This document shows, piece after piece, positions 1 to 11,100 of a DNA stretch of 64,000 nt. Source of the stretch: Bimastos eiseni (lineage: Eukaryota > Annelida > Clitellata > Crassiclitellata > Lumbricidae). The notes beneath the pieces were generated by a model, which had not been told where the DNA came from, did not search any database, and worked only from the letters and a program-made list of their open reading frames with translations. Each line of letters opens with the position of its first letter. Within the stretch, counting starts at the first letter, position 1. A program made the translations under genes and the position numbers. The stretch spans positions 35,869,627-35,933,626 of the forward strand of contig OY365807.1 in NCBI GenBank assembly GCA_959347315.1. The letters run 5' to 3'.

Positions 1-1450
1 GTATTCTTAACAGATTCACATGACATTCTGTCTATTCTATTTGTACTGGGACTATTTTTAATGGGACTAATATTAGTCCCAGATTTGTATCATACTGTCT
101 GCGTCTGTGTAAGGCTATCTGTTTTGTCCGTCCGTCCATTGCCAATCAACGGACCGATCCAGTCACGTCCCGTCTAAGCTCAGCAAATGTGACACTCATA
201 TGATCCAAACAGGTTTCAGCGCGAAATTGCCCACAGATGAGGTCAACATTTAAAATGCGAGTAATATTGTGATAAAAGCTATTAAAAGATCACAAAGTTG
301 ACAGTAGATTTTCTTAAAATAAATACTCTTATTTTAGAACAGTCTACAGAAACCGCATATTAAATTGCTTTAGGCTATGTATGCCTACATGTTAGGCCTA
401 CATGTTAGGCCTACATGTAGGCTGCTCAATTAGTTGCAAGTCTTAGTTTATTTAAACACGCGAACGTTGTGTTTCATTAATTCAATTCAAAACAATACGC
501 ATAACGCCTAGCAGTTAATTGCTCTAATTACGGCGCAGATTTTATTAACGCTTCCTAACGGATGGACGACAGTTGGCTGCGTATAAAGTATTGTAGGCCT
601 ACGGAAGACAAAAGGAGTCGTTTGTCCAATCGTCCTACGTGATATTATTTTCGATAAAGACACAGAGCAACTGGATGGGTAGGCCTATACATAAAGGCTG
701 TTGCTATGAGTCGTGTTTAGCACAGGAAACTTCGGTAGCATATTTAAAACTTCAGCTGGTTATATGGGATGACAGTCAATGTCACGAATACATCTATGTC
801 ACGACTCACGGCCACAGCCAAACACATACCAACGCTATAGCTCATTTTTGCATTCGAAATAGCGTCGGTTTGCAGGCGGGCGTATCGATGTTGGACTATT
901 TTCATGATCTCGATCGGGCTTGGTTCGTACGCGAGGGCTTTTAAAGGCGTGGCAACCATTTAAACTGACATATAGTAATCGTAATAGTAATCTCAACATT
1001 TCTACAGCGCCCACAAAACCGAAGTCGCGGGAACTGCAGGTTATTCACAGGCGCGCATAGCTAGTACAATACGGTTATTTTCCAGTCCTGTGTATAACAG
1101 GGCCTTGGGCGAACCCTACCTTAATAGAGCATAATAATTAGGCCTATCTTTGACACCAACAATACAACAGTAACATTCCAGATGGCAGAGGAGGTACGTA
1201 GGCCTAATGCAGAAGGCACTGCTGGGATAGGCCTACTACAAGGGAATCAGAATTGGAGGGAAGACTATAAATATTCTTAGATATGCGGATGCAAAGCATA
1301 GCCTATAAGCATCTGAGAACAAGTGCATGAGGCAACTGCTCAGAATTCCATGGACAGCAGTGGTGACGACTGAAAACCAGAAAAAGTATACCAAATGGCG
1401 AAATTTAACAGCAAACTGTTAGGCCGCATTAATTCCCGAAGACTGCGGTA
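1..1450. other. No recognisable gene; TAGGCCTA-rich unique sequence
   Basis: Only short chance ORFs occur here. A small tandem of TAGGCCTACATGT-like units lies at about 380-420. I see no conserved protein, RNA gene or intact element. Confidence 0.5.
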
Positions 1451-1458
1451 TTTCAGGC

Positions 1459-2268
1459 CAGGGATGTGGTCTCGAGACCGCAGTCTTAGTCTCGAGACGG
1501 TCTCGAGACCGGATAACTGCGGTCTTGGTCTTGGTCTCGAATGCATCGGTCTTGGTCTTGGTCTAGGACCATCGGTCTTGGTCTCGAATGCGTCGGTCTT
1601 GGTCTTAAAGGAACGGTCTTGGGATTGGTATCCGTCTTAGGTTAGCGTTCTGGGTCATTTGCCGTATCAGAGCAATTTCTTTAATATTTGTCGGTTATTT
1701 TCGATTAGAGACATCGGTGTTTAAGCGTGGTATCGATTGATGACGGGTTGATCAACTCTATAGGCTTATACATGTTAGGCTACTGTGAGCAAAAAAATGC
1801 CTTTGCAACGGAACCAGCTATTTCAAAATTTACTTTCACAAATTTCAATTTTTTGAACAATCTAATAGTTATGTCGTCGGCCACGTGTCGTCCCTACGAT
1901 TCCGAGTAGGCTTATAAGTAAGCCTACATCATTCAAACGGAACGTTAATCTACTTGTTCAGATGTCTTAAAGTAGTTACCTATCGTATACTGTAAATAAT
2001 TTATAGTGTGATATTCTGAGGCCGAAGCCAAGGGCTGAACCCGCAAAAGTTCAGACTGGCCAGTAAAACTGTTTCTGGACCATTATTAAGATTAGTATTC
2101 TTCAGCAATAAAATTAATGTTTTAAGCGTGGTATTCCGTTTTAGCGTCTTAATATATTGAATTGTTTATAATAAAAGCATCGGTCTTGGTCTTGGTCTCG
2201 GACCACCCGGTCTTGGTCTTGGACCTCTCGGTCTTGGTCTCGAGGTTTTGGTCTCGAACCCAACAATG
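1459..2268 (+). mobile_element. Non-autonomous hAT-like element, GTCTCG-rich family, copy 1
   Basis: The left end reads CAGGGATGTGGTCTCGAGAC and the right end, read inward, CATTGTTGGGTTCGAGACC. Near-identical 8-bp flanks TTTCAGGC (1451-1458) and CTTCAGGC (2269-2276) fit the 8-bp target-site duplication of hAT elements. Both subterminal zones are full of GGTCTTGGTCTCGA-type motifs (1465-1640 and 2177-2260). The interior holds no transposase. Related copies are at 10587-11011 and 28490-29338. Confidence 0.7.
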
Positions 2269-2346
2269 CTTCAGGCATACCGTGATACAGCCTAAAGACA
2301 GCAATGAGAACATACATGTAGCGTGCTGTTGGGTATAGGGCTATAG

Positions 2347-2385
2347 CAGTGGTCCTCAACCTTTTTGACACCACGGCACACGAGA
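2347..2385 (-). mobile_element. hAT terminal repeat (CAGTGGTCCTCAACC)
   Basis: CAGTGGTCCTCAACCTTTTT followed by a CACGGCACAC-like tract is a typical hAT terminus. It lies 334 bp beyond the stop of the minus-strand hAT transposase remnant and is probably its 3' end. The opposite terminus was not found. Confidence 0.6.
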
Positions 2386-2680
2386 TTTTTCGAAATTCCG
2401 GCGGCACATCAATGAACTAAAACTAATTTTTACGTTTAATTTTGAGCAATCTCGCTTTTAAGCATTTACCATGCCAAAAAGAAGGCTTAATTTAAAGTTC
2501 TAAGCTTACATAATTTTCAAAATAAATTATAGTAGAGTGAGCAAACCATTTAAATTTAGGGATTTAACTTGAACAGGTTAAAATGCAACATTTGCAATTT
2601 TATATGTACAATGTTAAACATAAACTGATTGTAAACTGTGCGTGTTATCGGTGTAAGACCTGTTTAAATGTCAATCAATG

Positions 2681-3365
2681 TCAATGAGATATCTGGGCTT
2701 GATGTCCCTTGCAAATTTCTTTAATCCTTGGACGAATTTCCGCTGAACAAACTCTCATTTCTTCTTCAACACTCTTCAAATTTGCTCTCTTTTTGTATTT
2801 AATATTTGTAAGAGTTGACAATCCGAGCTCACACAACTAGGATGTGGAGAACTGTAAAAGAATATGCAAAGTCATCTTTTAAATATTTTGATGTTCCTTT
2901 TCAGCCATTATCCAGAATGCATCTAAGAACATTTCTGAATGTTTAGGTTTTAAAGTTCTATCAGAGCTAAATTCACTGTTCCTCTTCTTCTTTTAACGTT
3001 AATAATGTTTGTGTTGCCTGCAATTTGAACAAATGGGTCTTTCACCCAATCATAGCGTTCAGATGACAGGGAAGGAAAGTAATGCTGAACCTTGTCTTCA
3101 AGAGCGGCGAGATGATCAAATATCAAAGGTGTCATTTCATTGCTAAAGTTTGCAGGAATGAGAGAAAACATTTCAAAATTCTTGATTTCCATATCTGATT
3201 TTTGCGCTGCAAAGATATAAGTTCGTCAGTAGGACTTAAAAGGTTCTCATTACCGCAGGACCCTGAAGACTAGTGTTAATAACATTCAAATACTGAAATA
3301 TACATGTCAGATATGCCAGCTTAGCACGCCAGAATTCATTAAATCTATCGATAAATATCTGATAG
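2681..3365 (-). pseudogene. Decayed hAT transposase, ZBED5/EPM2AIP1-like, C-terminal half
   Basis: Read on the minus strand with frameshifts and stops, the segment shows FWRAKLAYL and YLNVINTSLQG, then FPSLSSERYDWVKDPFV (WVKDPFV codons at 3029-3049), then LCELGLSTLTNIKYKKRANL and EEEMRVCSAEIRPRIKEIC, ending in TGA at 2681-2683. These are in the order of the C-terminal part of hAT transposases of the ZBED5/EPM2AIP1 type, including the dimerisation-region motif. At least one frameshift and several in-frame stops are present, for example the Tyr before LCELG is now TAG. The N-terminal BED finger and most of the catalytic core are not visible. It is a dead DNA transposon rather than a domesticated gene. 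Confidence 0.8.
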
Positions 3366-3824
3366 TGCAATATTAAACCAATCCATTCTGTGTGATCCTG
3401 GAATCTTCATTTCTAGTGCAAAAAAGAAGGGAAACTAAAATAGTGTTTTTAAATAGGATGTGCGTCACTACCATGTATTATCATGCTGTTTTAGTAGGTG
3501 TAATATGTAAATACATGTAAATAAATGGTGACAATCGTCGACTACCCAATTAGTTACCGTAATTAATACAAGTGAATTCTGCGCCATTAAAGTCCGAATA
3601 TTAAGATGCAGAGGAGCATGGATCCATACATTCGGTCTAATCATCATTGGCACGAGAGAGTATGCAATTTTAAGATAGATTTTGTCACATAGCTAATTGG
3701 GTGTATGATGATTTTTTGCTACAGTTTTTGAAATGGATGAAGGCAATTATCACTACTATTAAAGTGCTAACTAACATTGTATTGTTATAAAAGTTTCAAA
3801 TTGTGCAACACAATTATGTCGATT

Positions 3825-3912
3825 GTATGTATTTTAACGTGCTTATAGACTGGGGTGGGGTAGAATTATGTTGATTGTCTTTTAACGTGCTTATAGACTG
3901 GGGTGGGGTAGG
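3825..3912 (+). repeat. Short tandem duplication
   Basis: The phrase TTTTAACGTGCTTATAGACT followed by GGGGTGGGGTAG occurs twice about 55 bp apart. No coding role is visible. Confidence 0.6.
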
Positions 3913-4199
3913 TGGGTAGGTAGCATATCTGTTATATAATATAGGGGTGGGGTGTCGCGGCTGCTGTTGTATAACGTTATTATGGGTAAGGGGTGGGTCA
4001 AAAATTGGGATTTTATGCGTTATATAAATATGTGAACGACCCCCTACGAGTAGAGGCAGAAAGCGTTGGACAGCATTGCCATGATCATCGCGAACTAGCG
4101 ACGACGACGATGTGATGTGACAATAATACATACATCTAGCTAATAAGAATAACACATAGGCTCAAGCCAACGTTGTTTCATTTATGAATTTCAAAAAAT

Positions 4200-4295
4200 T
4201 ATTTTTTATGTTTATTTTGCAAAATTGGCGGCCACTAAAAATCGGCGGCCCTTATAGGTAGCTGCCTAGTTTACCTAACAGAAGAACCGGGCCTG
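4200..4295 (-). mobile_element. hAT terminus (CAGGCCCGGTTCT type)
   Basis: Read inward from 4295 the sequence is CAGGCCCGGTTCTTCTGTTA then GGTAAACTAGGCAGCTACCT and GGGCCGCC. This resembles a recurrent family of hAT ends with a CTAGGCAG...CC(T/G) core. A similar end lies at 37690-37777. No partner terminus was found nearby. Confidence 0.5.
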
Positions 4296-4938
4296 CTATA
4301 AAGCTTAATCAGTTCCCTTCTGTTATCTTCGCTATAGGCTTTAGTAGGCCTACTGCAAAATTTCTTATTCGTTTTTTCTAATCGCCGACTGTGTGGCCGC
4401 AGCGTTTGATGTAACGCTGAACCTATAAGTGTGTTTCGTCCTCCTCCATTTCCTTACAACCATCGAGTGAACCTTGTTCGCTACTTGTTACATTTGCAGA
4501 TGTTGCTACCAGCAAGTCCTTTCTTTTCTATTGGCTTGCAAACTGTGCAGGTAGACCTAGCTAAAGTAACTTGAAATATAGGTGAACCAGTGTTGCAAGT
4601 ATCGTAGAGTAACTTGATTTTCATAATGTAATTGGAAATTACAAATTGGTCCTACAGGCAAAAATATAGGCCTAGGCATAATTAAAGTGCAAATTACAAA
4701 TTGCATTGATTTTAGGGCAACAAATTACAAATTGACAATTAGGCTACAATTGCAATTCGAATTGTGTAATTTCAATTACTCAATCAGAGAATAAATACTG
4801 CCTATCTTTGCATCACCTGATTGATGATGATGATGACAATAATGAGGTTAAAATTTTATGAGTGTAAAAGTAAAAAACGCCATTAATTTAATGTCTTTAC
4901 ACAGATGGCTATTTTTAGCGCACTAAAACGCATTTTGA

Positions 4939-4957
4939 CACGTGATCGCTTACGTCA
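4939..4957 (+). promoter_or_regulatory. E-box plus CRE-like site upstream of the E2 gene
   Basis: CACGTG lies at 4939-4944 and TTACGTCA, a one-mismatch CRE/ATF site, at 4950-4957, about 150 bp upstream of the start codon. The position fits a proximal promoter. The binding function is inference and no TATA box is evident. Confidence 0.35.
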
Positions 4958-5035
4958 TTGATAAGATTCCCGGATGTTAAAATTCTAAACTAAAGGTTTT
5001 CGAGTCGGAGTTGTTACAAAAAGCGTAAAGTCTCG

Positions 5036-5056
5036 ATGAATTTATCTCCTTTTTAA
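5036..5056 (+). other. Possible short uORF before the E2 start
   Basis: ATG at 5036 opens a six-codon frame (MNLSPF) ending in TAA at 5054-5056, 48 nt before the main ATG. It matters only if the 5' UTR extends this far, which the sequence cannot show. Confidence 0.3.
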
Positions 5057-5104
5057 ACTAGACACGCACATATTAAGCATTCATATTGGGTTTAAACTGT
5101 GGCC

Positions 5105-5148
5105 ATGACTACACCGGCCAAACGACGCCTGATGCGAGACTTCAAGAG
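5105..5148 (+). CDS. UBE2B: UBE2A/B exon 1 (coding part)
   Basis: This exon encodes [14 protein letters not shown] plus the first two bases of Arg15. It ends at AG followed by the donor GTACTG. The N-terminal helix and its basic residues match the RAD6 family N terminus. The 5' UTR lies upstream; its boundary cannot be fixed from sequence alone. Confidence 0.93.
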
Positions 5149-8100
5149 GTACTGTGATGTTGTGGGCCATAGTAACGTCAGTCATCGAATTACGGTCTAG
5201 TGTTTTAAAGGAACAATGAGAAAATGCGCATAAACACCAAGCGCCTGCACATTTACGGGGTTCTACATTAGCTGGGTGGTTCGAATTTTGATTATTTTTA
5301 TAGTAAGGTTGAATTTTCATTATGTCTTAATCCAAATAGCCCTTTAGGCCAATTGAACACTTCCGTTTTAGCTTACGTAATTTGGGAAAAATTGTCGAAA
5401 ATGGGTGCGTTTGTGTATAGTTGAAGACATGAGTAGCTAAACTGCTGTCCACTTGGAGTCTATGTATAGTCCGTTTCAGATTCTGAAATTTATAAAGTCA
5501 GGCAGACAAGTTGACTATCTATTCAGGTGATCCAGAAGACTGAGTGCTAGTGTAATAGACAATTTTGTTGTCCTGAATGTGCTCATAAGGCACTGCTTTT
5601 TATTATAATTGTTGATTCAATTTGTAATGCAATGCACTTAGTATGTATTAAACATGAATTTTTTCTAGTAATGTAGAATTTTTTTTCTAATTAACCAACA
5701 GTAAGTCTCCAGAAAGTTTATGAGAGTGTTCTTACAGTACGTAAGTTCTTATGGTTCTTTGAAACATAATGAAAGCAAGGTAATTGAAAGTATATGGCCA
5801 TTCATGCACCACAATAGAATGTATATAAATGCCTTCTTTTGTGTTTCTATATTTGAGTTTGATCGCTAGTTGTCCAATACTTGTGATTTTGAATCCCAGA
5901 AGAATGCGCTGCCTACTTCTTGTGAAAGAACTTGCTTTCATAGATTTTAATGATAACTGGGAGGCCCCCTTTGTCACCACCACTGAATGAGTAGATTTAG
6001 ATATATCCAGTATGTGCAAAACGTGTGATAGCGTTTAATTATAAAACATAACTAACTGACCCAGTTTAATTTAATTCATGTTATTACTTGCTTACTGAGT
6101 GCATTGCTTTATAAGATGTGGCTGGGACATAGCAGTGCTCTATTTGAACACATATAGAGGTGGCCATATTGTTTATTATGCAGTCTTTGAGATGACCTCC
6201 TTTCTTTTCTTTGGATTATAAAGCTTGGTAATATAAATAATGCAAATCATTTTGAAAGTTGGAGTTGGTCACATGTGTTTCAGAAATTTATATAGCCATA
6301 TTTTGACCATCAATGGGTCGAATTAACAGATATAACTAGTGTACAAGCCTAAAATAAAATTGGAAGTTCAGGGTCATAGCACGTAACCATTAAATTTATA
6401 GTCTTGTTGCAAATTGAATTTGAGTGAAAAATATATTTAAATGAATTTTAATATATTTTTCTGGAGGGAAGAATGGCGATTCATTTTCAGCATAGTTTAG
6501 GTCACCTGTGCAGTACTTACGCATGTGCTATGTTTTCCCTGCAGCTTTGCAATTAACTTCATTTTGAGCATAATTCTTCCTCTAAACTTTAATGACAAGT
6601 ATGTGCTAGAAGGGACCACGATTTTTATGCAGCACAGTTTTAAGTAAGTTTCAATGAAACCAGAACGTTTGGTCATTCTAGTTTTTTGATGATTTTCCGG
6701 ATTTTGTAATGATGCAGAATTGTTGTCTACATTAATTACTTTATACTCTTGTTTTCTGTAACCAGTGTTTGTCGGTCCTGTTTATTGGCTTTTGACTATT
6801 TTTGACAGTCTTACTGTGATGGTGATTACAGTGACTTGTACCAAATGCTAATGAAAAATATTAGTGCTTGTTATTTAAATATCTACTGACTTTGTGTCCT
6901 GGAGCTTTGTATATAGACAGCTTCAGAAATAAATTAAAGACTTGCCTATTCACATCATCTGACTAAGTTGTCTAGCACATAACATTTGCCTTGTGTTTTT
7001 TGAGGTTATCTTTAGTTTTATAGATCTTCTTTATAATAATAATAATAATGATACTGTTAATATTAATAATGAATATTGGTCAATGATATCAGAGACAATT
7101 TAGTAATACTGGCATCAAAGCCTTTTCCTAGATTTTGTGTCTTTTCGAGGTCATCTCCTGCACAGTCTGCTTCCACCAGTTTAGTTTTCCGGTTGCACAT
7201 TATGACCTGGGTCCATAACCTAGTCACACCATCTGCCAGCAGTCTCATGCTGAAATATTCATTATTTAGATGCTTTATGGAACGTAATTTCTATTGTTGT
7301 CAACAAACAATGTCTATCTTAGCTTGTTTATATATTGTTTGTTCACCAATGTGCTGTTTGTAATTGGTTTATTAAAGCATATAATTTTATATGTGAAAGT
7401 GTTATTAAAATAGAATCGATCTTGCACTTTAGGCTTCAGGATGACCCACCTGCCGGTGTTAGTGGTGCTCCCACGGAAACCAATATCATGCTCTGGAATG
7501 CTGTAATCTTTGGGTAAGTGCTTTGTTTTCATGCAGTAATATTCTTCTTTGGTATGACATTGTGATGTGGTATTTTTAAAAAAAAACATTGAGTGTTTTA
7601 ATATTGAATGCATGACTAATTTACTTTACAGTGCATGAGTTTAATACAAAAAAACATCAAAAACACTAATTTCTTTGTGAGGGAAGGACTTATTATTCAA
7701 CGTCTCGACATAGTAACTGCCTCAAGCAAACCTCGAAACCTTAGTCTCTGCGTGACAGGCCTAACCCAGAGGGCAACATGTCACATCTTAGAGCAATTAT
7801 CCTTGATCTGAATATAACTTTAGACTTGATGTACTGGTTCTTGATGTATTTTTGTCTAGTTAAAAATCTGAATTGGAATAAGTTGATGAGACGACTAACT
7901 CGTTTAACTCGTTTATTGATATCCAACAATACAAACACACACAAAAATAAACTGGCTTCATAGCAATAGAAGCACAAAAATTCGCTAAGGGAGGTATAAC
8001 AGCACAACGTAAACTGGAAGAATGAGGGATACCATGGAGACCCAAAGGAAAATATCCTGCTAGAGGGAACCCCAAGAAAAGACTAAAATACTGGTAATCA

Positions 8101-11100
8101 CTAATGCAGATAGGCAGCGAAGAATCTGGTTAAATTAAAGATAATATATATATATATATCAGGGAAAGAAGATAGTAAGTAAGTAAGCATTGTTGTCAAG
8201 AATAAGACAAAATAAAAAGAGAATAGAGAAAATAATATAACACTCATAACTAAACTTAACTACTGATCATTAGTGCACAGCGGAGAAATATGGAGGAGAC
8301 GAGAATATAGTATGGAAATTAATAAAATTCTATTAGGAACGTACTATTACTAAAGAAGAAAAGAGGAAGTCCAGTGAAATAGGAATTATAAATGTAATAA
8401 TATTATGAACATCAAAGTTAATTGTTAACAGTTATCAGAATCTAGCAAATACTTACGGAGAGTGATTTTAAATGAGCTTTAAGATTCTATGGAGGTCAAG
8501 GGGTAGCAAGTTCCAGACTCTAGGTCCAGCGACTCTCAGAGAGAAAAAACGGGTATTAGTTCTGGCAAAATCGGGCCTATACTGATTGGAGGAGCAAATG
8601 GAGTAATCATGAATTTCTTTGGCCTTAGTAAAATATTTAGTAAAAGCTGATGGGAGCCTATCATTGACTGCTGAGAACATACATGTAGCTATTTGAAAAG
8701 TGGTAATTTGCTTTACTCGAAGTATACAGTGTTGTTTAAATAACAGTGCAGATCGAGCCCAGTGGGTTACTCCTTGAATAAATCGGAGAGCCTTTTTTTG
8801 AATGTTTTCAAGTTTGACTAAGTAAGAGGGGTAGTTTGAGGCCCATACCAAGTTACAGTAGTCAAAGTATGGCTGAATCATAGTGAAATAGAGTTGCCTG
8901 CGGGTTGCTATTGGTAGATTATTGGAGACACTTCGTAATATGCCTAAGTTTTTGGAGGCTTTCACCGATACATGGTCAATGTGACTTTTCCATTTTAAAT
9001 TAGTTAAGCATCAGGCATTACATGACTAATACAGGCATTGAGATTATTCGATTCCAATTGACAATTAAAGCTTAGGCAAGACTTGCTTCACTGTTGAAAT
9101 AGAAAGCAAACACTGATCTTGTGTGGCTGATTGCTTAACTAAAACATTGTTTATACAAATAGATTCAGGAAGTTTTAACCAGTTGGAAAGCTTCAGTGTA
9201 ATTACAGTTGCTAAATAAATAAGTTATGTTACATAGATAAGATGCTGTATACTGTCTGCACTTTAAATCATCCTGTCCTCTATGACCATTATCAAATGTT
9301 TAGGTGTATTGCATTTAGAGTTTTGGTGTTGCAGTGACATTAGAGGTTAGACATATTTGTGGAATGTAAATTTGACTAGCGTCTTGTAATTGTTTTACTG
9401 TTTATTGAAGTCTTTCATGCTATGATGACTTACGTAGAATTGGTATTGTTATTCAAGTAGACTTCATCTGAGTTGATGTGATATTTCATCGGATTGGTTT
9501 CTTTTGTAAGCTAAGAATGATTTTATGCATTTTCTATATGTAATAATTGTCTCTGTGGCTGTTTTAGTCCTCATGAAACACCTTTTGAAGATGGAACATT
9601 CAAACTAACAATGGAGTTCACTGAAGAATACCCTAACAAGCCACCAACAGTTAGATTTGTATCGAAAATGTTTCATCCGAATGGTATGTTCCTTGGTTCT
9701 TTCTCTGCTTCATTAATTTCCTGAATTGTAGAAAATTTTTGCTAATTTAAAGTGTATCTGTGAGTCATTGCATCTCTGTTTAAAAAATTAATTTGAATGA
9801 TGGGCTTAATTATTTAATGCACAAAGATGAATGATGCATAATGCTCAATTTTTGATGAATTTGGCTTTCACAGAGCTCTGCCTGCAGTATTTGAACTGTG
9901 AGAGGCATCATTAGAAAGCAGACGATTCATGTTGAAATGTTTGTGTTACAATATGTAACTGTAAAAGTAAGTAAGTATGTACTTTATTGAAACGCTTGCA
10001 AACGCACTGCAGGCACATCATAATATGAACAATCAAAGAATGTACACTCACAAAATGATCATAGCAAGCAATTACATAGCAGACTTCCTCAGAGTAGTTA
10101 GAGTAAAATAGCCTAATGTACACTTGCCAAATTATCCTATCAATCAATTACTCTAACAAATGTCCTAGAAGAATCTAGAGCAAATAGATAGCAAACAATA
10201 GTAATTACACTCACAATAGGAATAGTTTCAATTGTATACTATAATTGTGTTAGAAAAGTCAGCCATGTCCAATTACATGAGCACTGTTATTTATATTGCT
10301 ACATCCCAGGATGATGGCATGAGGATATGCTATCAATTTGGGTTTGCTTAAGCATTTTTTATTTGTTTCTTTTACTAGTTGTTCTTAGCCTCAGATGAGG
10401 GATATAACTAACAGTGGTTTTTCTGTCTATCTTTTGGTCTCAATTTTGTGATTGTAATTGCAATGGAACTGATGAACCCATGACATGATTTGAATAGAAG
10501 AGTTTCCAGCATTTGCAGAACTGGCGCTTACGAATGCGTGCATCAGGGTCTTGACTTTAATTGTATGCAAAATGTATTGCATTTTGCAGTGTTGTATGCA
10601 AGACTTGAAACTTCAAGACGAGACCGAGACAGCGAGGTACCGAGACCGAGACACTAGACTCGAGACAGTGCGAGACAGTAAAAGACAAGTGATCCTATAA
10701 AAAATGCTGTAAAATACTAATGTATCAATTTTCAGGATTAAGGTTTATTCGTGATTTCAATTTGAAACTTATAATGTATACATGTATAGTGCCAATTCCT
10801 GATAACAGTTTTTATATTGCCGCAAGATTTTATGACAGTTAACGCGAAACTTATGGAGATCTCTTGTTCAAGACAGAACAAGACTTTCACTTCAAGACAG
10901 TTTCTAAAAATTCAAGACACTACCTCGAGACCAAGACAGCCGGCTACCAAGACCGAGACACTAAAAAGCTGTCTCGAGACCGAGACACTGTCTCGAGACC
11001 ATACAACTCTGGCATTTTTTTATCCTGAATGTCATTTTCAGTTGAATGAACTGATTAAAATAAAATTATGCTTCCTATGTAACTTGTATTCTAATGGTTC

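Noticed and set aside
4588..4800. Possible further hAT MITE beginning CAGTGTTGCAAGTA with AATTACAAATTG repeats
   Set aside because: I could not find a matching right terminus or target-site duplication for the flank AGGTGAAC.
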